In this document: positions 56,557 through 64,000 of the stretch, piece by piece
Layout of the letters: the number at the start of each line of letters is the position of its first letter
Numbering within the stretch: the first letter of the stretch is position 1
DNA from: Microbispora oryzae
Lineage (GTDB): Bacteria > Actinomycetota > Actinomycetes > Streptosporangiales > Streptosporangiaceae
Direction: 5' to 3'
NCBI RefSeq assembly: GCF_017896165.1
Contig: NZ_JAFCNB010000017.1
Coordinates: 1 to 64,000 of the forward strand
Length of the DNA: 64,000 nt
Position numbers and translations under genes: made by a program
The notes under the pieces: model-generated
What the model was told of the DNA's origin: nothing
The model's database searches: none
What the model saw: only the letters and a program-made list of their open reading frames with translations

Positions 56557-57657
56557 GTGAACGCCGAAACACGAACACGATCCCCTATGAGGCCAGATGG
56601 CCCCGGCTCCGCCCGTACGGCCGTCCGCGACGTCGCGGGGGCCGCGACGGCCATGTTCATGGTCGGCACACTGGCCGCGGTCTCCGGCGTCATCGGCGAC
56701 TACCCCCTCTACGGCGGCCAGGCGGTCCGCTACGCCCTCGCCGGCGCCATCCTCTTCGCGGTGGCCCGGCTCCGCGGCCTCGGCCCGGTACGGCTCGCCC
56801 GGTCGTCCCGGATCTCCCGGCGCGGAGAGGCGGTCGGCGGCGCGGTCGGCGGCGCGGTCGGCGGCGCCGCCGGGAACCCGGACGGCGTCGTACGGCTGCG
56901 GGCCCGCGACCTGGGGCTGCTCGCGGCGCTGTCGCTGACCGGGCTGGTGCTCTTCAACGTGGCCGTCATCGAGGCGACGCGGGCGGCCGGGCCGGCGCAG
57001 GTGGGGATCGTCCTCGGCGGTGTGCCGCTGGCGCTGGCGCTCCTCGGTCCGCTGACGGGCACGGGCCCGCGGCCCTCTCCGCGCCTGCTCGTGGCCGCGC
57101 TCGTGGTCGTGGCGGGCACGACGCTCGCCACCGGGCTGGGCAGCGGCAATCTGCCCGCCCTGCTGTGGTCGCTGGTGGCGCTGGCCGGGGAAGTGTGCTT
57201 CTCGCTCCTGGCACTGCCTCTGCTGCCCGCCCTCGGGCCGATCCGGCTGTCGGCCTGCGTGGATCTGCTCGCGGTGCCGTTCCTGCTGGTGATCGGACTG
57301 ATCGCGGACGGCGCGGACATCCTGCGCGTGCCCACGCCGGCGGAGGCGCTCGGCTTCGCCTATCTGATCACGATCGTGACGACGGTCGCGTTCTTCCTCT
57401 GGTACCGGTCGCTGCCGCGTCTGGGGCCGGGCCGGGCGGGACTGTTCGCCGGGATGATCCCGGTCGGGGCGATGACGGCGGCCGCCGCCTTCGGCCTCGG
57501 CGCGCCGTCGGCCGCGGACGTCGCGGGCGCCGTCATCGTCGTCGCGGGCATCGCACTCGGCCTGACCTCACGCCACCGGCCCCGCGCCGTCACCGGTTCT
57601 TCCAGCGCATCTCGTCGTCGCGCACCTGGTGCAGCACGATCGTCAGAAGCGAGATGA
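56557..57657 (+). CDS. EamA/DMT-family transporter
   Basis: This 366-residue protein has about ten hydrophobic helices in two EamA repeats, for example FMVGTLAAVSGVIGDYPLYGGQAVRYALAGAILF and VGIVLGGVPLALALLGPLTG. A Gly/Val/Ala insertion (GGAVGGAVGGA, from 12-bp repeats near 56830-56868) lies in a loop. The start is GTG 56557, eight bases after TACGAT (56543-56548), so leaderless; ATG 56590 is the alternative. The Ser/Arg-rich last 23 residues overlap a small minus-strand gene and may not be conserved. Export of an amino acid or metabolite is likely, controlled by the divergent MocR protein. Confidence 0.88.
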   Translation: MNAETRTRSPMRPDGPGSARTAVRDVAGAATAMFMVGTLAAVSGVIGDYPLYGGQAVRYALAGAILFAVARLRGLGPVRLARSSRISRRGEAVGGAVGGAVGGAAGNPDGVVRLRARDLGLLAALSLTGLVLFNVAVIEATRAAGPAQVGIVLGGVPLALALLGPLTGTGPRPSPRLLVAALVVVAGTTLATGLGSGNLPALLWSLVALAGEVCFSLLALPLLPALGPIRLSACVDLLAVPFLLVIGLIADGADILRVPTPAEALGFAYLITIVTTVAFFLWYRSLPRLGPGRAGLFAGMIPVGAMTAAAAFGLGAPSAADVAGAVIVVAGIALGLTSRHRPRAVTGSSSASRRRAPGAARSSEAR

Positions 57658-57715
57658 TCAGGGCCACCAGGATGCCGATCCCGAACAAGATGATCACCAG
57701 GACTCCGCCGTTCAT
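57590..57715 (-). CDS. 41-residue single-pass membrane protein
   Basis: ATG at 57715 is preceded by AAGGAGG at six-base spacing. The product has a Met-Asn-Gly-Gly start, one 24-residue hydrophobic helix (residues 5-28, Val/Ile/Leu-rich) and a charged end (HQVRDDEMRWKNR). It stops with TGA at 57590. It overlaps the 3' end of the EamA gene by 68 bases on the other strand. The strong ribosome site, the clean helix and the positive-ended tail support a real small protein. No family recognised. Between 57716 and 57954 I see only the upstream region of the fumarase gene. Confidence 0.7.
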   Translation of the reverse strand: MNGGVLVIILFGIGILVALIISLLTIVLHQVRDDEMRWKNR

Positions 57716-57954
57716 GAGTCCTCCTTCGCCGGCCCAGTCATTCGGCCCATTCAACCTAGTCGTCCCCGTTTATGCCGATATGAAGCAGATAATCCTGATC
57801 GGCTTGCCGACCGGCGGACGCCGGGCCCGCCGGCGCCTGGCCGTACGCTTTGGGAGGACCGCGGGGCGCGCTTGGGAGTCCGTGAGACGACCGTCCGAGG
57901 CGGCCGGGCGGTCCGGCTGACACGACGAGGCAGACGCGCGAAGGATCGAGGACG

Positions 57955-59607
57955 ATGCCGGAGTTCGACTACACCGACCTGCTGCCGCTTGGGCCGGACG
58001 AGACGGAGTACCGCCTGATCACCTCCGAGGGGGTGCGGGTGATCGAGGCGGCCGGGCGGCGATTCCTGGAGGTCGAGCCCGAGGCGCTGAGGCTGCTCAC
58101 CGAGACGGCGATCCACGACATCTCGCACTATCTGCGCTCGTCGCACCTCGCCCAGCTCCGCAAGATCGTCGATGACCCCGAGTCGAGCGGCAACGACCGG
58201 TTCGTCGCGCTCGACCTGCTGAAGAACGCGAGTATCTCGGCCGGCGGCGTGCTGCCCATGTGCCAGGACACCGGCACCGCCATCGTGATGGGCAAGCGCG
58301 GCCGCCACGTGCTGACCGACGGTCGCGACGCCGAGCACGTCAGCAGGGGCGTGTACGACGCCTACACCCGGCTCAACCTGCGCTACTCGCAGATGGCCCC
58401 GCTGACGATGTGGGACGAGAAGAACACCGGCAGCAACCTGCCGGCCCAGGTCGAGCTGTACGCCGAGGACCCCGGCGGCCACCCGGACGAGTACAAACTG
58501 CTCTTCATGGCCAAGGGCGGCGGCTCGGCCAACAAGTCGTTCCTCTACCAGGAGACCAAGGCCGTCCTGAACGAGAAGCGGATGCTCCAGTTCCTGGAGG
58601 AGAAGATCCGCTCGCTCGGCACGGCCGCCTGCCCGCCGTACCATCTGGCGATCGTCGTGGGCGGCACCAGCGCCGAGTTCGCGCTCAAGACCGCGAAGTA
58701 CGCCTCGGCCCGCTACCTCGACTCGATTCCGACGGAGGGCTCGGCCGCCGGGCACGGCTTCCGCGACCTGGAGATGGAGAAGAAGGTCTTCGAGCTGACC
58801 CAGAGGCTGGGCATCGGCGCCCAGTTCGGCGGCAAGTACTTCTGCCACGATGTCCGGGTGATCCGGCTGCCCCGGCACGGCGCGTCGTGTCCCGTCGCCA
58901 TCGCGGTGAGCTGCAGCGCCGACCGGCAGGCGCTGGCCAAGATCACACCGGAGGGCGTCTTCCTGGAGCAGCTGGAGACCGACCCGGCGCGTTTCCTGCC
59001 CGACACCACCGACGAGCACCTCTCCGACGACGTCGTCGCCATCGACCTCAACCGTCCGATGCCGGAGATCCTCGCCGAGCTCACGAGATATCCGGTCAAG
59101 ACCCGCCTGTCGCTGACCGGCCCGCTCGTCGTGGCCCGCGACATCGCCCACGCCAAGATCGCCGAACTGCTCGACAGCGGCGGCGAGATGCCGGGCTATC
59201 TCAAGGATCACGCCGTCTACTACGCCGGCCCGGCCAAGACGCCCGAAGGGTACGCGTCCGGCTCGTTCGGCCCCACCACGGCCGGCCGGATGGACTCCTA
59301 CGTCGAGCGTTTCCAGGCGGCCGGAGGCTCTATGATCATGCTCGCCAAGGGCAACCGCTCCAAGCAGGTGACCGATGCCTGCCAGAAGCACGGCGGCTTC
59401 TACCTGGGCTCCATCGGCGGCCCGGCGGCCCGCCTGGCGCAGGACTGCATCAAGAAGGTCGAGGTCCTCGAATATCCCGAGCTGGGCATGGAGGCCGTCT
59501 GGAAGATCGAGGTGGAGGACTTCCCCGCCTTCATCGTGGTCGACGACAAGGGCGGAGACTTCTTCCAGGACAGCACGGGCCCCGTCCTTACCATCGGCCG
59601 CCGCTAG
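57955..59607 (+). CDS. Class I (iron-sulfur) fumarate hydratase
   Basis: This 550-residue oxygen-sensitive fumarase has a [4Fe-4S] cluster. Ligands by comparison with FumA are Cys103 (MCQDTGTA), Cys226 (TAACPPYH) and Cys320 (AVSCSADRQ), with the spacing of the family. The active-site motif SGGGSANK appears as [15 protein letters not shown], and the C-terminal domain has [22 protein letters not shown]. It converts fumarate to malate. The ATG has GAGGACG before it. A heat-stable class II enzyme starts 3.3 kb downstream, so the organism carries both kinds. Confidence 0.95.
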   Translation: MPEFDYTDLLPLGPDETEYRLITSEGVRVIEAAGRRFLEVEPEALRLLTETAIHDISHYLRSSHLAQLRKIVDDPESSGNDRFVALDLLKNASISAGGVLPMCQDTGTAIVMGKRGRHVLTDGRDAEHVSRGVYDAYTRLNLRYSQMAPLTMWDEKNTGSNLPAQVELYAEDPGGHPDEYKLLFMAKGGGSANKSFLYQETKAVLNEKRMLQFLEEKIRSLGTAACPPYHLAIVVGGTSAEFALKTAKYASARYLDSIPTEGSAAGHGFRDLEMEKKVFELTQRLGIGAQFGGKYFCHDVRVIRLPRHGASCPVAIAVSCSADRQALAKITPEGVFLEQLETDPARFLPDTTDEHLSDDVVAIDLNRPMPEILAELTRYPVKTRLSLTGPLVVARDIAHAKIAELLDSGGEMPGYLKDHAVYYAGPAKTPEGYASGSFGPTTAGRMDSYVERFQAAGGSMIMLAKGNRSKQVTDACQKHGGFYLGSIGGPAARLAQDCIKKVEVLEYPELGMEAVWKIEVEDFPAFIVVDDKGGDFFQDSTGPVLTIGRR

Positions 59608-59621
59608 GTCTACGGTCGTGT

Positions 59622-59638
59622 TGTCAAATGATTTGACA
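59622..59638. promoter_or_regulatory. Palindrome upstream of the first kinase gene
   Basis: TGTCAAAT-G-ATTTGACA is a perfect 8-bp inverted repeat with one central base, 15 bases after the class I fumarase stop and about 70 before the kinase start. The right half contains a TTGACA -35-like hexamer. It is a strong candidate operator for a dimeric regulator. Confidence 0.5.
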
Positions 59639-59706
59639 GAAGATCTCAACAATTTCCCGGCATGGTCTCTACAGGTCGCTCCGTACAAATCGGTAAGCTG
59701 CCACCC

Positions 59707-61335
59707 ATGCGTGCGCCGCCCGGATACCTGCTAGCCGCGCGGTACCGGCTTGTCGAGCCGGTCGGGCGCGGCGGGATGGGCACTGTTTGGCGCGCCCGCG
59801 ACGAGTTGCTCGATCGCGACGTCGCTGTCAAGGAGGTGCGGCTTCCCCTGGTCCTCGACGAGGAACTGCGGGCGGAGCTGTGCGCGCGGACCGAGCGCGA
59901 GGGCAGGGCGACCGCGATGGTCGCCCATCCCTCAGTCATCACGGTGTTCGACGTCATCACCGAGGACGACCGGCCGTGGATCGTGATGGAGCTCCTCAAG
60001 GCGAGGTCGCTTGAGGAGCTCATCAAGCAGGAGGGCCCGCTGCCGCCCAGGCAGGCCGCCGAGATCGGCCGCCAGGTGCTGGGCGCGCTGCGTGCCGTCC
60101 ACGCGAAGGGGATCCTGCACCGCGACGTGAAGCCCAGCAACGTGCTGGTGACCGAGGACCGGGCGGTCCTCACCGACTTCGGCCTGGCCGCTCTCGAAGG
60201 CGACGCCTCGATCACCCAGGCCGGCATCGTGCTGGGCTCGGCGGGCTACATCGCGCCCGAGCGCGTGCTGGGCGACAAGGCCAGCCCGGCCGCCGACCTG
60301 TGGTCGCTCGGAGCCACGCTCTACACGGCGGTCGAGGGGCGCGGGCTGCACGGCCGCCGCACGGCCGCGGCCGCGCTCGCCGCCCTGACCAGTGGCGCGC
60401 CCATCCCCATGGAGAAGGCCGGCCCGCTCGCCCCCGTGCTGCGGGGGCTGCTCCAGATCGACCCCGCCACCCGGCTCGACGGAGTCCGTGCGGCCCTGGC
60501 CCTCGCCAGGATCGCCGCCGGGGGCACCGCGGACGACCTGATGGCCCCGCCGCACCGGCCCGCCCGTCCGGCTCCGCCGCCCGCGGCGCCGCCTGTGACG
60601 ACGCGCAAGCCGCCGCACCGCGGGCAGCACCGCGCCGAGTCACGGCCCACGCCGAAGGTCATGCCGCACGCCCATCCCCGGGACGGCGCCAGCGGCCCGC
60701 ACGCCCAGTTCGGTCACCAGCACGGCAACCAGTTCGGAAGTCAATACGGGAACCAGTACGGCAGCCAGTACGGCAGCCAGTACGGTCACCTCGGGCCGTT
60801 CGGCTCCCCCAGCTCGCCCAGCGGCCCGTACGGGCAGGCACCCGGCCAGCCGCCCCAGGGCCAGCCGGGCCGCCCCGGGCAGCAGGCGTACCCGGGGCAG
60901 TCGGGCCAGCACGCGCAGCCCGGCCAGCACAGCCAGTCTGGGCCGTACGGACAGTCCGGGCAGTACAGCCCGTTCGGACAGTACGGCCAACATGGCCAGA
61001 GTGGCCCATACGGCCAGTACGGGCAGACGGGTTCGTTCGAGCCGTCGGGGCCTCACCCGTTCGGTCCGGGTCACAGCGGGCCAAACGGACATCTCGGCCA
61101 CGGCCCGTCGTACGGACACTCCGGCCCGCACCGCCGTCTCACCCGGGATCCGCGGAACGGCCCGGAGTACTCACCCGTGCCACCGCAGCGCAGGCGACCG
61201 GCCGAGGGAATGCATCGCAAGCCTTCGGAGCCCGGCCTGCATCAGGTGGTCGCGGCACCGGTGATGCGGCGGCTGGCCTCGATGATCAAGATGGTCCTGC
61301 CCCGGCGCTACTGGCCCCGCATTTTTCTCAAGTAA
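59707..61335 (+). CDS. Serine/threonine protein kinase with Q/G/Y-rich low-complexity tail
   Basis: This is a 542-residue protein. The kinase domain (about 12-275) has the glycine loop VGRGGMGTVW, Lys42 (VAVKEV), HRDVKPSN with Asp140, DFG at 157-159 and GYIAPE. After residue 280 there is no sensor or membrane helix. Instead a Pro-rich linker leads to about 150 residues of Gln/Gly/Tyr/Ser/His repeats (FGSQYGNQYGSQYG, SGPYGQSGQY) and then a basic C-terminal helix (MRRLASMIKMVLPRRYWPRIFLK) that might bind the membrane. ATG 59707 lies seven bases after TAAGCT and has no ribosome site, so it is leaderless; ATG 59662 is less likely. Confidence 0.9.
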   Translation: MRAPPGYLLAARYRLVEPVGRGGMGTVWRARDELLDRDVAVKEVRLPLVLDEELRAELCARTEREGRATAMVAHPSVITVFDVITEDDRPWIVMELLKARSLEELIKQEGPLPPRQAAEIGRQVLGALRAVHAKGILHRDVKPSNVLVTEDRAVLTDFGLAALEGDASITQAGIVLGSAGYIAPERVLGDKASPAADLWSLGATLYTAVEGRGLHGRRTAAAALAALTSGAPIPMEKAGPLAPVLRGLLQIDPATRLDGVRAALALARIAAGGTADDLMAPPHRPARPAPPPAAPPVTTRKPPHRGQHRAESRPTPKVMPHAHPRDGASGPHAQFGHQHGNQFGSQYGNQYGSQYGSQYGHLGPFGSPSSPSGPYGQAPGQPPQGQPGRPGQQAYPGQSGQHAQPGQHSQSGPYGQSGQYSPFGQYGQHGQSGPYGQYGQTGSFEPSGPHPFGPGHSGPNGHLGHGPSYGHSGPHRRLTRDPRNGPEYSPVPPQRRRPAEGMHRKPSEPGLHQVVAAPVMRRLASMIKMVLPRRYWPRIFLK

Positions 61336-61377
61336 CAGGAAAGCGGTCTTCAACCCAGAATCGCTATCTTTCTTCTC

Positions 61378-62796
61378 ATGCCGGAACAGCGACCTCGGCT
61401 GCTCGCCGATCGGTACGAGCTGCGCGTCCGCCTCGGACGAGGAACGATGGGGACCGTCTGGCGCGCCTTCGACCGGGCGCTCGGGCGAGAGGTGGCGGTG
61501 AAGGAGATCCGGCAGGACCCCTCCCTCAGCGCCTTCCAACGCCAGGAGCTGCGTGAACGCATGATCCGCGAAGGCCGGATGGCGGCCAGGGTCAGCCATC
61601 CCTCCGTCGCCACGATCCACGACGCGATCGAGGTCGACGGCAGCCCCTGGATCATCATGGAGCTCGTCGAGGGGCGGTCGCTCGCGCAGGTCGTCGACCG
61701 GGAGGGCCCGCTGCCGCCCCGCCTCGTCGCCGAGATCGGCTGGGAACTGCTCGGGGCGCTGCGCGCCGCCCACGCCCAGGGCATCCTGCACCGCGACGTG
61801 AAGCCGGGCAACGTGCTGGTGACGGACACGGGCCGGGTCGTGCTGACCGACTTCGGCATCGCCAAGTCGCTGGAGGACAGTCCCCTGACCCAGACCGGCA
61901 TGGTGATCGGCTCCCCCGGTTACACGGCGCCGGAACGGGCTCGGGGGGAGCACACCGGTCCGGAGTCCGACCTGTGGTCGCTCGGCGCGACGCTCTACTT
62001 CGCCGTGGAGGGACGGCCCGCCTACGAGCGCGCGACCATCGGCGACACGCTGGCGGCGCTGATGCGCGACAACGCCGACCCTCCGGTGCACGCCGGGCCG
62101 CTGCGCCCCGTCCTGGACGGCCTGCTGGTCAAGGACCACCGGGCCCGGCTCACCGCCGAGAAGGCGGCGGCGATGCTCCGCCGCGTCGCCGACACCCCCG
62201 TCTCCCGGGCGCAGACGCCGCCGTCCCCCTCCCCCGCGCCGGAACGGCGCGACGCGCCCCCGGGGCCGGCCGTGCACCCGGAGCCGGCAGTGCTCCCGCG
62301 CCCCGCAGCGCCCCTTCAACCCGCAGCGCCTCAACCCCCAGCGCCTGAACCCGCAGCGCCACCGCGACTCGCACAGCCACCACAGCCACCACAGCACCCA
62401 CAGGTCGCGCGGCCTTCACAGCCCCCGGAGTACGACTCCAACGCCACCATGCTGGTCAGGAGACCGCCCGGCGCGCTCCGCCCCCCGCCCTCCGGACCGC
62501 CCGTACCTCCCGCGCCGCCGGTTGCCCCGGTCGCCCCCGCTCCCCGGCCCCGGCCGACCGGCTCCGACGACGAGATCACCGCCCCGCGGCGGCTGCCCCC
62601 GCGACCGGCTCCGGAAGATCCGCCGATCGGCCCGGACGCGCCCGCTCCGCCGGGCGGCCTGGGCACCGACCTGTTCGCCATGCGGCCGCCGGAGCCGCCG
62701 GACGTGGCGACCCGGGCGCGGGCGCTCGTCCTGATGGTCGTGGCGCTCGTCGCCGTCCTCCTTTTGATCGCCGTGGCCGTCTGGGTCTTCACCTGA
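61378..62796 (+). CDS. Serine/threonine protein kinase with C-terminal membrane anchor
   Basis: This is a 472-residue protein. The kinase domain (about 11-270) has LGRGTMGTVW, Lys42, HRDVKPGN with Asp140, DFGIAKSLE at 158-166 and an activation loop with TQTGMVIGSPGYTAPE, matching the PknB pattern. A Pro/Ala linker (about 280-440) leads to a single membrane helix (about 447-468), with only two or three residues outside, so it has no extracellular sensor. It starts at ATG 61378, seven bases after TATCTT, without a ribosome site. It is a paralogue of the preceding kinase, 42 bases downstream, but it has its own promoter box. Confidence 0.93.
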   Translation: MPEQRPRLLADRYELRVRLGRGTMGTVWRAFDRALGREVAVKEIRQDPSLSAFQRQELRERMIREGRMAARVSHPSVATIHDAIEVDGSPWIIMELVEGRSLAQVVDREGPLPPRLVAEIGWELLGALRAAHAQGILHRDVKPGNVLVTDTGRVVLTDFGIAKSLEDSPLTQTGMVIGSPGYTAPERARGEHTGPESDLWSLGATLYFAVEGRPAYERATIGDTLAALMRDNADPPVHAGPLRPVLDGLLVKDHRARLTAEKAAAMLRRVADTPVSRAQTPPSPSPAPERRDAPPGPAVHPEPAVLPRPAAPLQPAAPQPPAPEPAAPPRLAQPPQPPQHPQVARPSQPPEYDSNATMLVRRPPGALRPPPSGPPVPPAPPVAPVAPAPRPRPTGSDDEITAPRRLPPRPAPEDPPIGPDAPAPPGGLGTDLFAMRPPEPPDVATRARALVLMVVALVAVLLLIAVAVWVFT

Positions 62797-62861
62797 GCGC
62801 GTCAGTCCGAAGGCGAACGGCCCCCGGCTCCCGGCCGGACGGCTCTTGATAGGACTGGTCC

Positions 62862-64000
62862 ATGGACGATTTCCGCATCGAGCACGATTCCATGGGCGAG
62901 GTGCGGGTGCCCGCCCGTGCCAAGTGGCGGGCGCAGACCCAGCGGGCGGTGGAGAACTTCCCGGTGTCGGGCCGCGGCCTCGAACCGTCCCACATCGCCG
63001 CGCTCGCCCGGATCAAGGCGGCCTGCGCCACGGTCAACGCCGGCCGGGGTGTGATCGACACGGACATGGCGCGGGCCATCGCCGACGCCGCGGCCGAGGT
63101 CGCCGAGGGACGCTGGGACGGCGAGTTCCCCGTCGACGTCTTCCAGACCGGGTCGGGCACCTCGTCCAACATGAACATGAACGAGGTCCTCGCCACCCTC
63201 GCCGAGGAGCGGCTGGGCCGCCCGGTCCACCCGAACGACCACGTCAACGCGGCGCAGTCGTCGAACGACGTCTTCCCCTCCTCCATCCACGTCGCCGCGA
63301 CGCACGCGGTGGCCCACGACCTCACCCCCGCCCTCGAACACCTGTCGACGGCGCTGGAGGAGAAGGCGACCGAGTTCGCCGACGTGGTGAAGTCGGGCCG
63401 GACCCACCTGATGGACGCGACGCCCGTCACCCTGGGCCAGGAGTTCGGCGGCTACGCCACGCAGATCGAGCTGGGCATCGAACGGCTGCAGTCGGCCCTG
63501 CCCCGGGTGGCGGAGCTCCCGCTCGGCGGCACGGCCGTGGGCACCGGGGTCAACGTGCCCGACGCCGCGTGGGCGGGCGACGTGATCGCCGAGCTGGGCC
63601 GCCTGACCGGCCTGCCCTTCACCGAGGCGCGTGACCACTTCGAGGCCCAGGGCGCCCGGGACGCCCTGGTCGAGCTGTCGGGTGTGCTCAAGGTGCTGGC
63701 CGTCTCACTCAACAAGATCGTGAACGATCTCCGCTGGATGGGATCGGGGCCCCGGGCGGGGCTCGGTGAGATCAACCTGCCCGACCTGCAGCCCGGCTCG
63801 TCCATCATGCCGGGCAAGGTCAACCCGGTGATCCCGGAGGCGGTGACCATGGTCGCCGCCCAGGTGATCGGCAACGACGCCACGATCACGATGGCCGGGG
63901 CGTCCGGCGCGTTCGAGCTCAACGTGATGCTGCCGGTGATCGCCCGCAACGTGCTTGAGTCGGTCCGGCTGCTGTCGAACGTCGCGCGGTTGCTGGCCGA
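62862..64000 (+). CDS. fumC: Class II fumarate hydratase (5' part, cut by window end)
   Basis: The first 379 residues of a fumarase/aspartase-superfamily enzyme are in the window. Visible motifs are [48 protein letters not shown] and the superfamily signature [11 protein letters not shown] with its catalytic Ser loop. The ATG at 62862 has AGGACTGG upstream. About 80-90 residues are missing beyond base 64000. It catalyses fumarate to malate without an iron-sulfur cluster and so backs up the class I enzyme when oxygen damages it. Confidence 0.95.
   Translation, partial: MDDFRIEHDSMGEVRVPARAKWRAQTQRAVENFPVSGRGLEPSHIAALARIKAACATVNAGRGVIDTDMARAIADAAAEVAEGRWDGEFPVDVFQTGSGTSSNMNMNEVLATLAEERLGRPVHPNDHVNAAQSSNDVFPSSIHVAATHAVAHDLTPALEHLSTALEEKATEFADVVKSGRTHLMDATPVTLGQEFGGYATQIELGIERLQSALPRVAELPLGGTAVGTGVNVPDAAWAGDVIAELGRLTGLPFTEARDHFEAQGARDALVELSGVLKVLAVSLNKIVNDLRWMGSGPRAGLGEINLPDLQPGSSIMPGKVNPVIPEAVTMVAAQVIGNDATITMAGASGAFELNVMLPVIARNVLESVRLLSNVARLLA

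Overview
The window comes from a high-GC actinobacterium, most likely a member of the Streptosporangiales (Streptosporangium/Nonomuraea/Microbispora-like). The evidence is the strong G/C third-position bias, the many GTG starts, the 4-base ATGA/GTGA gene overlaps, the many start codons placed 6-8 bases after a TANNNT box (leaderless transcripts), and actinobacterial families such as DUF6542, DUF1707, DUF4245, DUF222-HNH, the lipid-droplet-associated protein and SpoIIE-type phosphatases. There is no rRNA, tRNA or CRISPR array that I can see.

Layout. Bases 1-2256 form a small accessory patch: the 3' remnant of a transposase, then a two-gene SMC/OLD-like ATPase + DUF4276 cassette that looks like a defence module. 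Bases 2500-9119 hold an S9 peptidase, a heterodimeric ABC exporter and two STAS anti-anti-sigma proteins. Bases 9253-12715 hold a first succinate dehydrogenase operon (sdhCAB) divergent from a LysR regulator. Bases 13903-17091 are a three-gene phosphorelay (response regulator-PP2C phosphatase, CHASE3-type histidine kinase, CheY-like regulator). Bases 17237-20671 hold a second, different succinate dehydrogenase operon with a Crp-like site upstream.

Bases 20773-33176 are the most unusual block. It is a minus-strand operon encoding a Tn916/Tcp-like type IV secretion apparatus (TcpC, a small TcpD-like protein, TcpE fused to a ParA-like domain, VirB4, a VirB6-like membrane protein, an NTF2-like protein, an SLT+NlpC/P60 hydrolase), with a Nudix enzyme and a Pro-rich secreted/membrane protein downstream. 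No relaxase, coupling protein or integrase is present, so it may be a domesticated exporter. A secreted protein made of 28-residue Arg/Glu/Tyr repeats lies just upstream (33564-34562).

Bases 34978-50304 are conserved actinobacterial core: ychF, rmuC, DUF6542, ispH, lipid-droplet-associated protein, xseA, xseB, DUF4245, TetR, glpX and DUF1707. It is interrupted by a DUF222-HNH endonuclease gene with an SOS-box-like site and by an asparagine synthetase gene lying between xseA and xseB. Bases 50431-57715 hold a large NB-ARC/LuxR regulator, an orphan cytosolic-looking histidine kinase, an MFS transporter, a MocR-type regulator divergent from an EamA transporter, and an overlooked 41-residue membrane protein. 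Bases 57955-64000 hold a class I fumarase, two serine/threonine kinases (one with a Q/G/Y-rich tail) and the start of a class II fumarase, cut by the window edge.

How the genes may work together: two succinate dehydrogenases, two fumarases and GlpX concentrate C4-dicarboxylate and gluconeogenic metabolism here. The STAS proteins and the PP2C-fused regulator are the right parts for a sigma-factor partner switch, though no anti-sigma kinase or sigma factor lies in the window.
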